The notes under the pieces are model-generated. The model saw only the letters and a list, made by a program, of their open reading frames with translations. It searched no databases and was not told the origin of the DNA. A stretch of 32,887 nt of DNA from an uncultured Bacteroidota bacterium (GTDB lineage Bacteria > Bacteroidota > Bacteroidia > Bacteroidales > 4484-276), in the NCBI GenBank assembly GCA_903944895.1, contig CAJATL010000321.1, positions 1 through 32,887 on the forward strand. Direction: 5' to 3'. The position numbers and the translations under genes are program-made. The stretch's first letter is position 1, and each line of letters starts with the position of its first letter. This document shows positions 25,131-32,887 of this stretch, in pieces.

Positions 25131-25303
25131 TTTATAGGATGTTTTGGAAAATCTCAAGGGTTTCCATCCTCTGCGGGGATTTAAGCCCTTACCTTCCAGG
25201 TGTTTTCCAATTTCATTCCATACGATTCAAAAAAAAACTTTTCCCCGATAGGGGTAAATCCAGTTTCGGTTGCCTTTGAATTATAAACTTAAAAAATAAT
25301 TCT

Positions 25304-25936
25304 ATGGACGCATCTGATTTTAGAAATGTAAGTACAAGCTTGTTGGTGTTTGCATTGGTTTTTGCCGGTCATTTGATGGCCACCGAAAACTGGAAAAAAA
25401 TTGAAACCAAAGATGGTGTTGACCTTTACGAGAGATGGGTGAACGTAAACAGCCATTTGACCGTGAAGGAACGTAAAGCAGAAATGGTTATTAATGGCGA
25501 CATGCACTCCATTTTAAAAACATTGGGCGATCCTTCGCAAACCAGGCTGTGGATGGAAAACGTGAGCGATTCGTACCTTATCAAAAAAGAATCAGACAAA
25601 GTCTGGTCGTCGTACACCTATTTTTCGTTGCCCTGGCCTTTCGAAAATCGTGATCTGGTCTGTGTTTCCAACCTGAAGTGCTACGATTCCGGAAATGCAA
25701 CCATCGAAATGGCAAGCATCGAAAACCTGTTGCCAGTAAAGCAAAAGGTCGAAAGGTTAACCAACTACAAGGCTACCTGGAAAATTGCTGATCTGGGAAA
25801 CGGTCAGGTTTTTATTTCCTTTTCTGCCATGACGGCCACTCCAACACAGTATCCAAGGTTTGTAGTTGACCCGGTCGTTCGCGGCGCCTTCCTGCGTAAC
25901 CTGATAAAGCTAAGATTAGTATTGTCGAATAATTAA
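25304..25936 (+). CDS. START-domain (lipid-binding) protein
   Basis: 210 residues. A hydrophobic N-terminal segment (LLVFALVFAGHLMA) is a signal peptide or anchor. The remainder matches START/polyketide-cyclase-like proteins: ENWKKIETKDGVDLYERWV, WSSYTYFSLPWPFENRDLVC, and a C-terminal amphipathic helix GAFLRNLIKLRL. START folds bind a hydrophobic ligand such as a sterol or phospholipid. It opens a three-gene + strand run (12-bp gap to the next), so a lipid-related pathway is plausible. No clear promoter box was found. Confidence 0.85.
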   Translation: MDASDFRNVSTSLLVFALVFAGHLMATENWKKIETKDGVDLYERWVNVNSHLTVKERKAEMVINGDMHSILKTLGDPSQTRLWMENVSDSYLIKKESDKVWSSYTYFSLPWPFENRDLVCVSNLKCYDSGNATIEMASIENLLPVKQKVERLTNYKATWKIADLGNGQVFISFSAMTATPTQYPRFVVDPVVRGAFLRNLIKLRLVLSNN

Positions 25937-25948
25937 AACCGAAAAAGC

Positions 25949-27244
25949 ATGAATAAGTTAAAAAAGCAATTGACAGAAAAAATTCAAAAACTCACCGGTG
26001 AACCAAAAACCGTTGCACGGAGTTTTGCCATGGGTTCATTTATTGGCGTTTCGCCTTTGATTGGGATGCAAATTATGTTGAGCATCCTGTTGGCAGGGAT
26101 TTTTCGGCTCAGCAAAACGGCTGCTGTTGTGGGTGTTGTAAATACAAACTGGACAAAAGGGTTGTTTTTATACCCGTTCAATTACAAACTCGGAGCCTGG
26201 CTTCTTGGCATCAACCAAAGTATAAATATCGCCGGTTTATTTACGGGAAATGTTTTCAAAAACCTTTCAAATGCTGGATCAGAGGTTTTCATTTCGCTAC
26301 TGATTGGCGGATGTATCACCGGATCAATCATTGCAAGCATCTATTATTTCCTTATTCTTAAAATCCTGAAACAAAAAAAATCTTTAACCATTAAAACAGA
26401 AAAGACAATGAATAATTCAGAAAAAAAATATGCCCTATTAACCGGAGCCAGCCAGGGTATCGGAAAAGCTATGGCACACGAGCTTGCATCAAGAAAAATA
26501 AACTTGCTACTCGTTTCCTTAAAAGGAGAATGTTTAGCAGACTTTTGCCAGGAAATTCAGGAAAAATACGGTGTCGATGCCCGGTATTTTGAAACTGATT
26601 TCTCACAGTACAATTCTGTTTATGATGTTGCCAACTGGGCTATTCCGGATTATCCGGTTTACATTCTCATCAATAATGCCGGCATTGGCGGAACCAAGGC
26701 GTTCGACAGTGTTTCGCCTGAATATATCGATAACATTATCCAGGTAAATGTGAGGGCCACCTCGCTGCTCACACGATTGTTGCTGCCTGAACTGAAAAAA
26801 CAGGAAAGTGCATATATCCTGAATGTGGCCAGTATGGCTTCGTTTTCTCCTTTCGCATTTAAAACGGTTTACCCTGCATCGAAAGCATTTATTTACTCCT
26901 TTTCGCGTGGATTGCACGAAGAGCTTAAAGGCACCAATGTTTTCGTAAGCGTGATTCATCCCGGCCCTGTGAAAACAAATGCAGAAGTAACAGCAAGAAT
27001 CCTGAAACAAGGTGTTTTCGGGCGCATGGGTCAGGTTAGTCCTGAAAAATTGGCACGTATTGCAATCAGACAGTTGATGGTGAGAGATTCGCTGATTTTA
27101 CCCGGAGTTTTAAATAAAATCAACTGGCTTTTAATGGCAATCTTACCAAATGCCTGGAAACTGCCAATATTGTCGAGGGTTGTCAGAAAGGAAATTAATG
27201 CCTGCCAGCCGGCTGGTCTCAAGTTAAGCATCATAAAAAATTAA
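25949..27244 (+). CDS. DUF2062 membrane domain fused to a short-chain dehydrogenase
   Basis: 431 residues. Residues 1-140 are a DUF2062 domain (RSFAMGSFIGVSPLIGMQIM, then two or three membrane segments). Residues 154-431 are a classical SDR: TGASQGIG (165-172), NNAG (242-245), Ser295, Tyr308-x3-Lys312. The joining segment KQKKSLTIKTEKT looks like an untranslated leader. It depends on an A8 run (26373-26380): seven or nine As would stop the first protein within a few codons, and ATG 26408 would then start a separate SDR. So this may be two genes. NAD(P)-dependent oxidation or reduction of a lipid-like substrate is inferred from context. Confidence 0.85.
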   Translation: MNKLKKQLTEKIQKLTGEPKTVARSFAMGSFIGVSPLIGMQIMLSILLAGIFRLSKTAAVVGVVNTNWTKGLFLYPFNYKLGAWLLGINQSINIAGLFTGNVFKNLSNAGSEVFISLLIGGCITGSIIASIYYFLILKILKQKKSLTIKTEKTMNNSEKKYALLTGASQGIGKAMAHELASRKINLLLVSLKGECLADFCQEIQEKYGVDARYFETDFSQYNSVYDVANWAIPDYPVYILINNAGIGGTKAFDSVSPEYIDNIIQVNVRATSLLTRLLLPELKKQESAYILNVASMASFSPFAFKTVYPASKAFIYSFSRGLHEELKGTNVFVSVIHPGPVKTNAEVTARILKQGVFGRMGQVSPEKLARIAIRQLMVRDSLILPGVLNKINWLLMAILPNAWKLPILSRVVRKEINACQPAGLKLSIIKN

Positions 27245-27249
27245 ATTTA

Positions 27250-28227
27250 ATGAAAGTTTTAGTAACCGGAGCCAATGGCTTTTTATCAGGCCATATTATT
27301 AATGAACTCCTCAAATGTGGATACTCAGTTCGTGCTATGATGAGAACCGGAGCAAAAGCTCCGGCTCTTACTGGCCTGGATGTTGAGGTGGTTTATGGAA
27401 ATATCACCGACAAATCAGCTATTGAAAAAGCCGTTGCAGGTTGTGAAATTGTAATTCACGCTGCGGCTGATACCAATCAATCGTACCGAAAAATCGAGGA
27501 TTATTACCCGGCGAACATCCATGCAACTGCAAACATCATCGAAGCCATGTCGGGTTCTGAAGGCAAAAAGCTGATATTTGTCAGTACCGCCAACACCATG
27601 GGATTTGGAACACTGGCAAATCCGGGAAATGAAGATAAACCGGCTTCTCCCCTATTTTTAAAATCAGGTTATGCAAAAAGTAAATTTATAGCGCAGATTC
27701 TGGTTATCGAAGCCGTAAAAAACCAAAAAATTGATGCGGTGGTTGTAAATCCAACTTTTATGATCGGGCCATTTGACTACAATCCAAAATCGGGTAAAAT
27801 CTTTACGATGATTTTGGGTAAGAAAATTGTTTTCTACCCTCCGGGAGGTAAAAACTTTGTTGATGTAAGAGATGCCGCCAAAGGGATCGTAAATGCAATA
27901 AACTTCGGAAAATCAGGCGAATGTTATTTGATTGCCGGTGAAAACCTTTCCTTCCTTGATTTCTTTCTTAAAACAAAACTCCTTGCAAAGCAGAAAACCA
28001 GACTTGTTCCCATCCCTGGTAAAATTTTAGAATTAGCCGGCATTTTCGGAAGCATGCTCCGGTATTTTGGAATAACCACAGATTTAAACTTCACCAACGC
28101 AAGAATCCTTGCGACAAACAACTATTTCGACAACAGCAAAGCCGTCAACCAGCTTGGACTCCCGTGTTCAGGAACCGACAAGACTATCAATGATTACCTC
28201 GAATGGAAAAATGCTGAAACTGAATAG
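27250..28227 (+). CDS. Extended SDR, NAD-dependent epimerase/dihydroflavonol-reductase-like
   Basis: 325 residues starting directly at the Rossmann motif MKVLVTGANGFLSGH; the third glycine of GxxGxxG is Ser13. Thr113-containing VSTANTMG and Tyr141-x3-Lys145 (GYAKSK) form the catalytic set. The C-terminal part resembles 3-beta-hydroxysteroid or dihydroflavonol reductase-like proteins (NVRDAAKG, G-E-x-L-S-F-L-D). Only 5 bp separate it from the SDR gene, so it is co-transcribed. The substrate is unknown; with a START protein in the operon, a hydrophobic alcohol/ketone is the best guess. Confidence 0.9.
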   Translation: MKVLVTGANGFLSGHIINELLKCGYSVRAMMRTGAKAPALTGLDVEVVYGNITDKSAIEKAVAGCEIVIHAAADTNQSYRKIEDYYPANIHATANIIEAMSGSEGKKLIFVSTANTMGFGTLANPGNEDKPASPLFLKSGYAKSKFIAQILVIEAVKNQKIDAVVVNPTFMIGPFDYNPKSGKIFTMILGKKIVFYPPGGKNFVDVRDAAKGIVNAINFGKSGECYLIAGENLSFLDFFLKTKLLAKQKTRLVPIPGKILELAGIFGSMLRYFGITTDLNFTNARILATNNYFDNSKAVNQLGLPCSGTDKTINDYLEWKNAETE

Positions 28228-28293
28228 TTCACAGTTGGGTTTGCCCGATTTCGGAATTCTTTACATACTCAATTCAAAACCGCTGCAAACATG

Positions 28294-28328
28294 CTTCATT
28301 TTATCAGTGTTAAGCATGTAAAATGAAG
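28294..28328. repeat. 10-bp inverted repeat after the START/SDR operon
   Basis: CTTCATTTTA (28294-28303) pairs with 28319-28328 over a 15-nt loop. A second, mutually exclusive pairing is CATGCTT (28290-28296) with AAGCATG (28312-28318). It lies 67 bp after the SDR stop, but without a T-run; a terminator role is uncertain. Confidence 0.45.
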
Positions 28329-28445
28329 ACGGAAAATGATTGTAATAATTTTAAACTTTAGCTTTTTGTTTTCTGGTATGTGAAGGTGTTTCGATATTGT
28401 TTCTTCTTTTTCCAAAACTGAAAAATTCCAAAATAGTTAATCTGG

Positions 28446-31400
28446 TTAATCCTTCAAACAACGAACACTGTTCCCTTGCGCTGTGCTCCACCAGTTACGA
28501 TCAACCAAACCATCGTTATAACTCACGCCCCGATACCATGCCTGATATTGAACACCTGAAATAAGCGTGGATGTCCACCAGTGGCCACGGGAACCTTTGT
28601 GGTAGTATGGTCCTTCGCTATAATAGCCACCCGCCGGACCAGAAAACCCTGTTAAATTGTTTGCCGATGGATTATTACCAATTGCACACAGATTCGTTGA
28701 GGAATTCCAGAGGGTTGTTGTTGCCATCGATTTGGATATCCATGAGGTATTTGCATTGCATAAAAAATCAGCCTGGTTTTTTACGTAATTGGTTAAATTC
28801 TGCCACTCGGTATCGGTGGGAATGTGCCAACCAGGTGGACAAATTCCCCTGGCTCCCTGAATGTTTGTGTATTGCATCATTTCATCCCACCGGTAAAGGC
28901 CACCATACAGTGTACAATTCGATGGATCATTATCATAACAGTATTTATCGATAATTCCATTGTTGGAAGGGCCTTGCATTGTGCCGACATTAAGATTTTC
29001 TTTAAACCAGCATTGATCTCCTATCAAAATCGTATTGTAAGTTTGCCCCTCATAATCAACGGTCTCAAATCCCGGACAGGGAAGACCAAACTCCAAAAGT
29101 TCTGCATTTAGCTGCACGTTTGAATTTCCCATGTAAATCGATAATTCAATCAGACCAAAACCTTCTTTATAAAACCGGATTATTCTTGGCCCCTGCGGCA
29201 CCCCCGAAATCTGATAATATCCTGATAAATCGGATGTAACCATTAAATTTCCCGGAGTTCCGTTGGGATTTAAAACAACAACATTCACATCAGGAACTGC
29301 ATTACCGAACTGGTTGGTAATTATACCCGAAACCATGTGGGTGTAATTTCCTGTTGTCATTTCAATATCAAAAACAACTCCGCCTGTTATCACTTCGATG
29401 GTTTGGCTAAAAGGATCATAATTCGTTTTCGTAGCAATGATTGTCCGCATTCCAACCGGAACTCCGATTAGCTCATATAATCCATTGGATTGAGAGGTAC
29501 CGGCAATATCAGAAATCTGAACATTTACCCCTGAAATTGGAATTGTGGTTCCGGCGTAATAAATATGGCCGTTAACATTGGCAACATCCAGCGCAGTAAA
29601 TTCAAACTGATTTCCATAAGAAGTTCCAACGCCATTGACTGCATAGGCTCTTACAAAATAGGACGTGTTACTGTTTAATCCAGTCAGAAGGCTTATGAAA
29701 ACACCAGTTCCAAATCCATCTTCTGTATGATCATCATCAGTTGTCGGATTTTGTGCGATGCTCCAGCAAACACCTCTGAAGGTAACAGAGGTTCCACCAT
29801 CATTTGTAACTTCACCACCGCAGGTAGCCGTGTTTTGCGTAATATCAGTTACCGGATTTGTTACTACTGTTGGGATTGTTAAAGTAGTAAATGATAACTG
29901 GTTCCCGTAAGATGTTCCAACTTCATTTGTAGCAAAGGCTCTTAAATAATAGGTTACATTCTCAGATAATCCGGTTAAATAACTGACGAAATCACCCGTT
30001 CCACTGCCATCAACTGTGTGAAAATCACTAATGTCAGGTTCCTGCGTTGTACTCCAGCAAATACCTTTTATTGTAACTGATGCCCCACCATCGCTAATTA
30101 CATTACCACCACAGGTAGCTGTGTTCTGGGTAATATCTGTTATTAGATTTGTAATCACAGTTGGGATTGTTAAAGTAGTAAATGATTGCTGGTTCCCGTA
30201 TGATGTCCCAACTTCATTTGTAGCATAAGCTCTTAAATAATAGGTTGTATTCTCAGTTAATCCCGTTAAATAACTGACGAAATCACCCGTTCCACTGCCA
30301 TCAACTGTGTGAAAATCACTAATGTCAGGTTCCTGCGTTGTACTCCAGCAAACACCTTTTATAGTAACGGTTGCACCTCCATCATGAGTTACATTACCAC
30401 CACAGGTAGCTGTGTTTTGGGTAATTTCCGTTATCTGATTTGTAGTAACCGTCGGAATCGTTAAAGTACCAAACGACAACTGGTTTCCATAAGCAGTCCC
30501 AGCTTGGTTTGTAGCATAGGCTCTTAGATAATAGGTTGTATTCTCAATCAATCCGGTTAAATTACTGGTGAAGTTACCCATTCCGCTGCCATCAACGGTT
30601 TGATAATCATTAATAGTTGGATCAAGTGTGGTACTCCAGCAAACACCCCTGGCATTAACAGTTCCGTTACCATTGTTGGTGACATTGCCTCCGCTTGTGG
30701 CAGTATTTTGCCCAATTTCGGAAAGAGCCAAAGTTGTAACCGTTGGTAAGGTCACAATAATGTCGGCTTGCAGCTCAAACGTGTAGCTTGTATTTCCATC
30801 GGGATTATCATAAATGGTTTTTTCGGAATAGCCCGCTGCAATTGCTTTCAGCGCTAATTGATCCCCTGGAACAAAGCTAAAGAAATCGTTTAGTCCGGTA
30901 GTTTTGAAATCCGCCTGAAGATCTGATCCGATCTGCCAGATTTCATTTCTCCTGATAATTCCGGAATTCTGGCAAACGAGTTTCATTGTTTTTGAAAGTT
31001 CGCCATTACTTACCGTCAGAAAATAAAAACCACTGTTACCGGTAAAAACTTCAAAAGAATGAATCCCACCCGACAACTCAGTATTAAATTCTGATACAAC
31101 CGAGCCAAACACATTACTGATAATAATTTGTATGTTTTCGTGATTCCATAGCACCAAATTAAATTTAGTGTTGAATATATACGGGTTAGGAAAATTTGGC
31201 TTTAATATTATTCTGTCATTATTAACCCCAAATTCATCAATTGCCGAGGGCCATGATAAAAATAAATATGGTGCATCACCATAAATGGTGGTATCGCACG
31301 ACTTTGAAATATTTTGAATCAGCACACTTTCCAAAAGTACCGGAGTACCAGAATTCGCATCTTTAGCTTCAAAATTCAGAACCATATCGCCCTTTTGTGC

Positions 31401-31460
31401 GAAAATATTAAGTGCAAAAAGAAACGATAAAAACAAGAAAGGGAGCATCATTTTTTTCAT
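28446..31460 (-). CDS. Modular secreted FISUMP protein with four FN3-like repeats
   Basis: 1004 residues. Signal peptide: MKKMMLPFLFLSFLFALNIF. Residues 86-165 (LKPNFPNPYIFNTKF ... GFYFLTV) resemble a T9SS sorting-type domain, but near the N-terminus. Four extracellular beta-sandwich repeats of exactly 97 residues follow, starting IPTV..-like at 239, 336, 433 and 530 and containing GVCWST and TTYYLRAYATN. Next come two carboxypeptidase-regulatory-like domains (about 628-702 and 708-790) and a C-terminal FISUMP/Fib_succ_major domain (CPPGWHIPTDTEWQNL, WWTST, VRCLKD). It is probably a surface adhesin or binding protein; the ligand is unknown. Confidence 0.9.
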   Translation of the reverse strand: MKKMMLPFLFLSFLFALNIFAQKGDMVLNFEAKDANSGTPVLLESVLIQNISKSCDTTIYGDAPYLFLSWPSAIDEFGVNNDRIILKPNFPNPYIFNTKFNLVLWNHENIQIIISNVFGSVVSEFNTELSGGIHSFEVFTGNSGFYFLTVSNGELSKTMKLVCQNSGIIRRNEIWQIGSDLQADFKTTGLNDFFSFVPGDQLALKAIAAGYSEKTIYDNPDGNTSYTFELQADIIVTLPTVTTLALSEIGQNTATSGGNVTNNGNGTVNARGVCWSTTLDPTINDYQTVDGSGMGNFTSNLTGLIENTTYYLRAYATNQAGTAYGNQLSFGTLTIPTVTTNQITEITQNTATCGGNVTHDGGATVTIKGVCWSTTQEPDISDFHTVDGSGTGDFVSYLTGLTENTTYYLRAYATNEVGTSYGNQQSFTTLTIPTVITNLITDITQNTATCGGNVISDGGASVTIKGICWSTTQEPDISDFHTVDGSGTGDFVSYLTGLSENVTYYLRAFATNEVGTSYGNQLSFTTLTIPTVVTNPVTDITQNTATCGGEVTNDGGTSVTFRGVCWSIAQNPTTDDDHTEDGFGTGVFISLLTGLNSNTSYFVRAYAVNGVGTSYGNQFEFTALDVANVNGHIYYAGTTIPISGVNVQISDIAGTSQSNGLYELIGVPVGMRTIIATKTNYDPFSQTIEVITGGVVFDIEMTTGNYTHMVSGIITNQFGNAVPDVNVVVLNPNGTPGNLMVTSDLSGYYQISGVPQGPRIIRFYKEGFGLIELSIYMGNSNVQLNAELLEFGLPCPGFETVDYEGQTYNTILIGDQCWFKENLNVGTMQGPSNNGIIDKYCYDNDPSNCTLYGGLYRWDEMMQYTNIQGARGICPPGWHIPTDTEWQNLTNYVKNQADFLCNANTSWISKSMATTTLWNSSTNLCAIGNNPSANNLTGFSGPAGGYYSEGPYYHKGSRGHWWTSTLISGVQYQAWYRGVSYNDGLVDRNWWSTAQGNSVRCLKD
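29974..30360. repeat. Near-identical 291-bp repeat units inside the FISUMP gene
   Basis: Repeats 2 and 3 of the four FN3-like units are almost identical in DNA. The same text (AACTGACGAAATCACCCGTT ... CTCCAGCAAA) recurs at 29981 and 30272, 291 bp apart, i.e. 97 codons. Repeats 1 and 4 are more diverged. Confidence 0.85.
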
Positions 31461-31610
31461 GGCCGCAAATTATTTAGATTATTGTTTTTCAGATAAAAAG
31501 GTTCTCTTCCAGTATTTTAAACGGATAAATGAACATTAAAAATTTTCGGTGGAATAAAATTTGTATTTTCTTTCAAAATTGAATTAATTAGAAATATTCC
31601 TGGAGATGGT

Positions 31611-32684
31611 TTATTTTTGAATACTTTCTGTCTTTTCGTGATGCTTAAATACCCGCTTAATCCAGTTTGGAAGGACAATTGCACCAATAAAAATGTAAGG
31701 ATAATAGCTCACGATGCGCCAAAGCAAAGCCAGCGCGGCGGTAAGGCCAACCGGGATAAAATCGCCAAGGAAATCCGAAAAGACAAATTCGGCAATACCG
31801 GCGCCTCCGGGGGTTGGACTAATGAGCAAAATCACCCACATGATCAATTGGCGGGCATAAATCAGGAAATGATCTCCAACCGGCGTAATCGATAAAATCA
31901 GGAAATTGACTACCAGAAAACGAGCCGTCCATGAAGTAAATGTTGCAGCAATAGCTTTGAACCAGAAATTGGCAGGCTTCCCACGTAATTCGCGGGAAGT
32001 TGTGATAATGTCGTCACCGGCCTGCCCTGCCTGTATCCGCCATTTGCGCAGAAAAGGAATCTTAAATACCTTAAGTAAAATCCATTTAAAACCGCGAGGC
32101 TTGAAAAAAACGCCATAGCTGATAATGGAGGTCAAAACAACTATAAATACGTACCCGATGATGAAAATTCCCTGTATCCCGAGCTGGGTATTCATGAACA
32201 GGTAACTTGTCTGACTCCTGAAAAGCAGGTAAGTTCCGGCAAGTAAAATAACAATAGGAACCATGACGATGTAGAAAAATTCATCCAGCAGGGCCGTAAT
32301 GAGAACAATGGCCGTGGCCCGGCCTGGACTGATGCCCTCTTTGGTGATAATATAGAGCGCGGGGGCGGCTCCTCCGACAACACTTGGGGTTACTGCTGAT
32401 GAAAACTCCCAAAGCATGATAACATCAAATGCATGCCGCCAGCTTATTTGCTTTTCGGTTAACAGCCTGATGCGATACATGTAAGCGACATCACGGGTTA
32501 CCATGAGTAAAATGGCAACGAAAATCCAGATCCACGAATAAAATGTCCAGCGAATTTTATAGAAAGGCTCCGGATCAAAATTCCTGAAGACCAAAAAAGC
32601 AACAACACCTAACCCCAGAATTACCGGGATAATTACCCTTTTAAACTTAAAGATGTTCAGGATTTTTAGCTGATGCTCGCTCAT
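31611..32684 (-). CDS. LPG-synthase-type (UPF0104) integral membrane protein
   Basis: 357 residues, with roughly eight hydrophobic segments (for example VIIPVILGLGVVAFLVF, WIWIFVAILLMV, VVLTSIISYGVFF, YYPYIFIGAIVLP). It matches the N-terminal transmembrane domain family of lysylphosphatidylglycerol synthase (PF03706), with SSAVTPSVVGGAAPALY, LLDEFFYIV and the late TPGGAGIAEFVFS motif. There is no C-terminal aminoacyltransferase domain, so it is a stand-alone flippase-like membrane protein; substrate unknown. It is not clearly linked to its neighbours. Confidence 0.92.
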   Translation of the reverse strand: MSEHQLKILNIFKFKRVIIPVILGLGVVAFLVFRNFDPEPFYKIRWTFYSWIWIFVAILLMVTRDVAYMYRIRLLTEKQISWRHAFDVIMLWEFSSAVTPSVVGGAAPALYIITKEGISPGRATAIVLITALLDEFFYIVMVPIVILLAGTYLLFRSQTSYLFMNTQLGIQGIFIIGYVFIVVLTSIISYGVFFKPRGFKWILLKVFKIPFLRKWRIQAGQAGDDIITTSRELRGKPANFWFKAIAATFTSWTARFLVVNFLILSITPVGDHFLIYARQLIMWVILLISPTPGGAGIAEFVFSDFLGDFIPVGLTAALALLWRIVSYYPYIFIGAIVLPNWIKRVFKHHEKTESIQK

Positions 32685-32837
32685 ATTTTTAAAATAATAA
32701 CCGAAATGTTAAGGTACAAAAGTGTGAATAATTTTCCTATCACTCCAATTACTTTAAGAATTTATAATAAAAAGGATTGGACAGGCATTGATCGTTTGCT
32801 TTTCATCATTGTTTTTAGTTAGCACAAGAAATCTCTG

Positions 32838-32845
32838 TATTTTTG
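32838..32845 (+). promoter_or_regulatory. -7 promoter box for a gene cut by the window end
   Basis: TATTTTTG on the + strand matches TAnnTTTG, 25 nt before ATG 32871. A TTG further upstream (26 nt away) is too far to be a good -33 box. Confidence 0.4.
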
Positions 32846-32870
32846 GAAATATTTAATATTCTAATCAACG

Positions 32871-32887
32871 ATGAAAACCAATCATAA
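32871..32887 (+). CDS. Possible start of a truncated gene
   Basis: ATGAAAACCAATCATAA begins at 32871 (M-K-T-N-H-...) and runs off the end. With the -7 box 25 nt upstream, this looks like the start of a + strand gene. No function can be given, and it could be chance. Confidence 0.3.

Overview
This window is most likely a contig, probably metagenomic, from a member of the Bacteroidota. The evidence is in the sequence. Two secreted proteins end in type IX secretion (T9SS) sorting domains. There is a FecI/FecR sigma/anti-sigma pair followed by an STN-domain protein, and UvrA lacks its first zinc-finger cysteine pair, as I recall for this phylum. Several genes have the Bacteroidota-type -7 box TAnnTTTG instead of a sigma-70 -10 box, and the palindromic intergenic repeats are of a kind I associate with these genomes. 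The first 22 bases match the 3' end of the Illumina read-1 adapter, so the left edge is a sequencing artefact.

Layout. 1-714: adapter, hairpins, one terminator-like stem and a striking ~140-nt nested inverted repeat; no gene. 715-2106 (-): dihydrolipoyl dehydrogenase. 2257-3106 (-): a RelE-like toxin broken by a stop codon, its overlapping antitoxin, and an orphan antitoxin-like gene; the toxin pair sits between two copies of a 23-bp sequence that carries a promoter box. 3192-4649 (-): secreted GH18 chitinase. 4843-9155 (-): a predicted nucleotidyltransferase, an AlgX/AlgJ-like protein with four 54-residue repeats and an MBOAT acyltransferase, the last two separated by a 300-bp tandem repeat array. 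9195-13034 (-): large secreted papain-like peptidase. 13268-14864 (+): a compact AT-rich cassette of an HNH nuclease gene (broken by an in-frame TGA), an agmatine-deiminase-family enzyme and an unknown small protein, joined by ATGA overlaps. 14865-15662: gene-free, full of short tandem repeats and one large palindromic element.

15663-20273 (+): UvrA, a LOG-family protein and a duplicated retropepsin-like aspartic protease. 20362-20575 (+): tRNA-Gly(GCC) and tRNA-Leu(UAA), each followed by a terminator, behind a well-matched promoter. 20729-24116 (+): FecI-like sigma factor, FecR anti-sigma factor and an STN/repeat outer-membrane-type protein in place of the usual TonB receptor. 24180-25085 (-): Rpn-family nuclease. 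25304-28227 (+): START-domain protein, DUF2062-SDR fusion and an extended SDR, probably a lipid-related operon. 28446-31460 (-): large modular FISUMP protein. 31611-32684 (-): LPG-synthase-type membrane protein. A new + strand gene seems to begin in the last 17 bases.

How the genes may work together (inference): MBOAT plus AlgX/AlgJ-like proteins form an envelope or exopolysaccharide O-acetylation pair. FecI, FecR and the STN protein form a cell-surface signalling unit. START, SDR and extended SDR suggest hydrophobic substrate binding and redox. The least explained items are the HNH/deiminase/unknown cassette, the FecIR-STN repeat protein, the nested inverted repeat at 430-572 and the fusion that depends on an A8 tract at 26373-26380.
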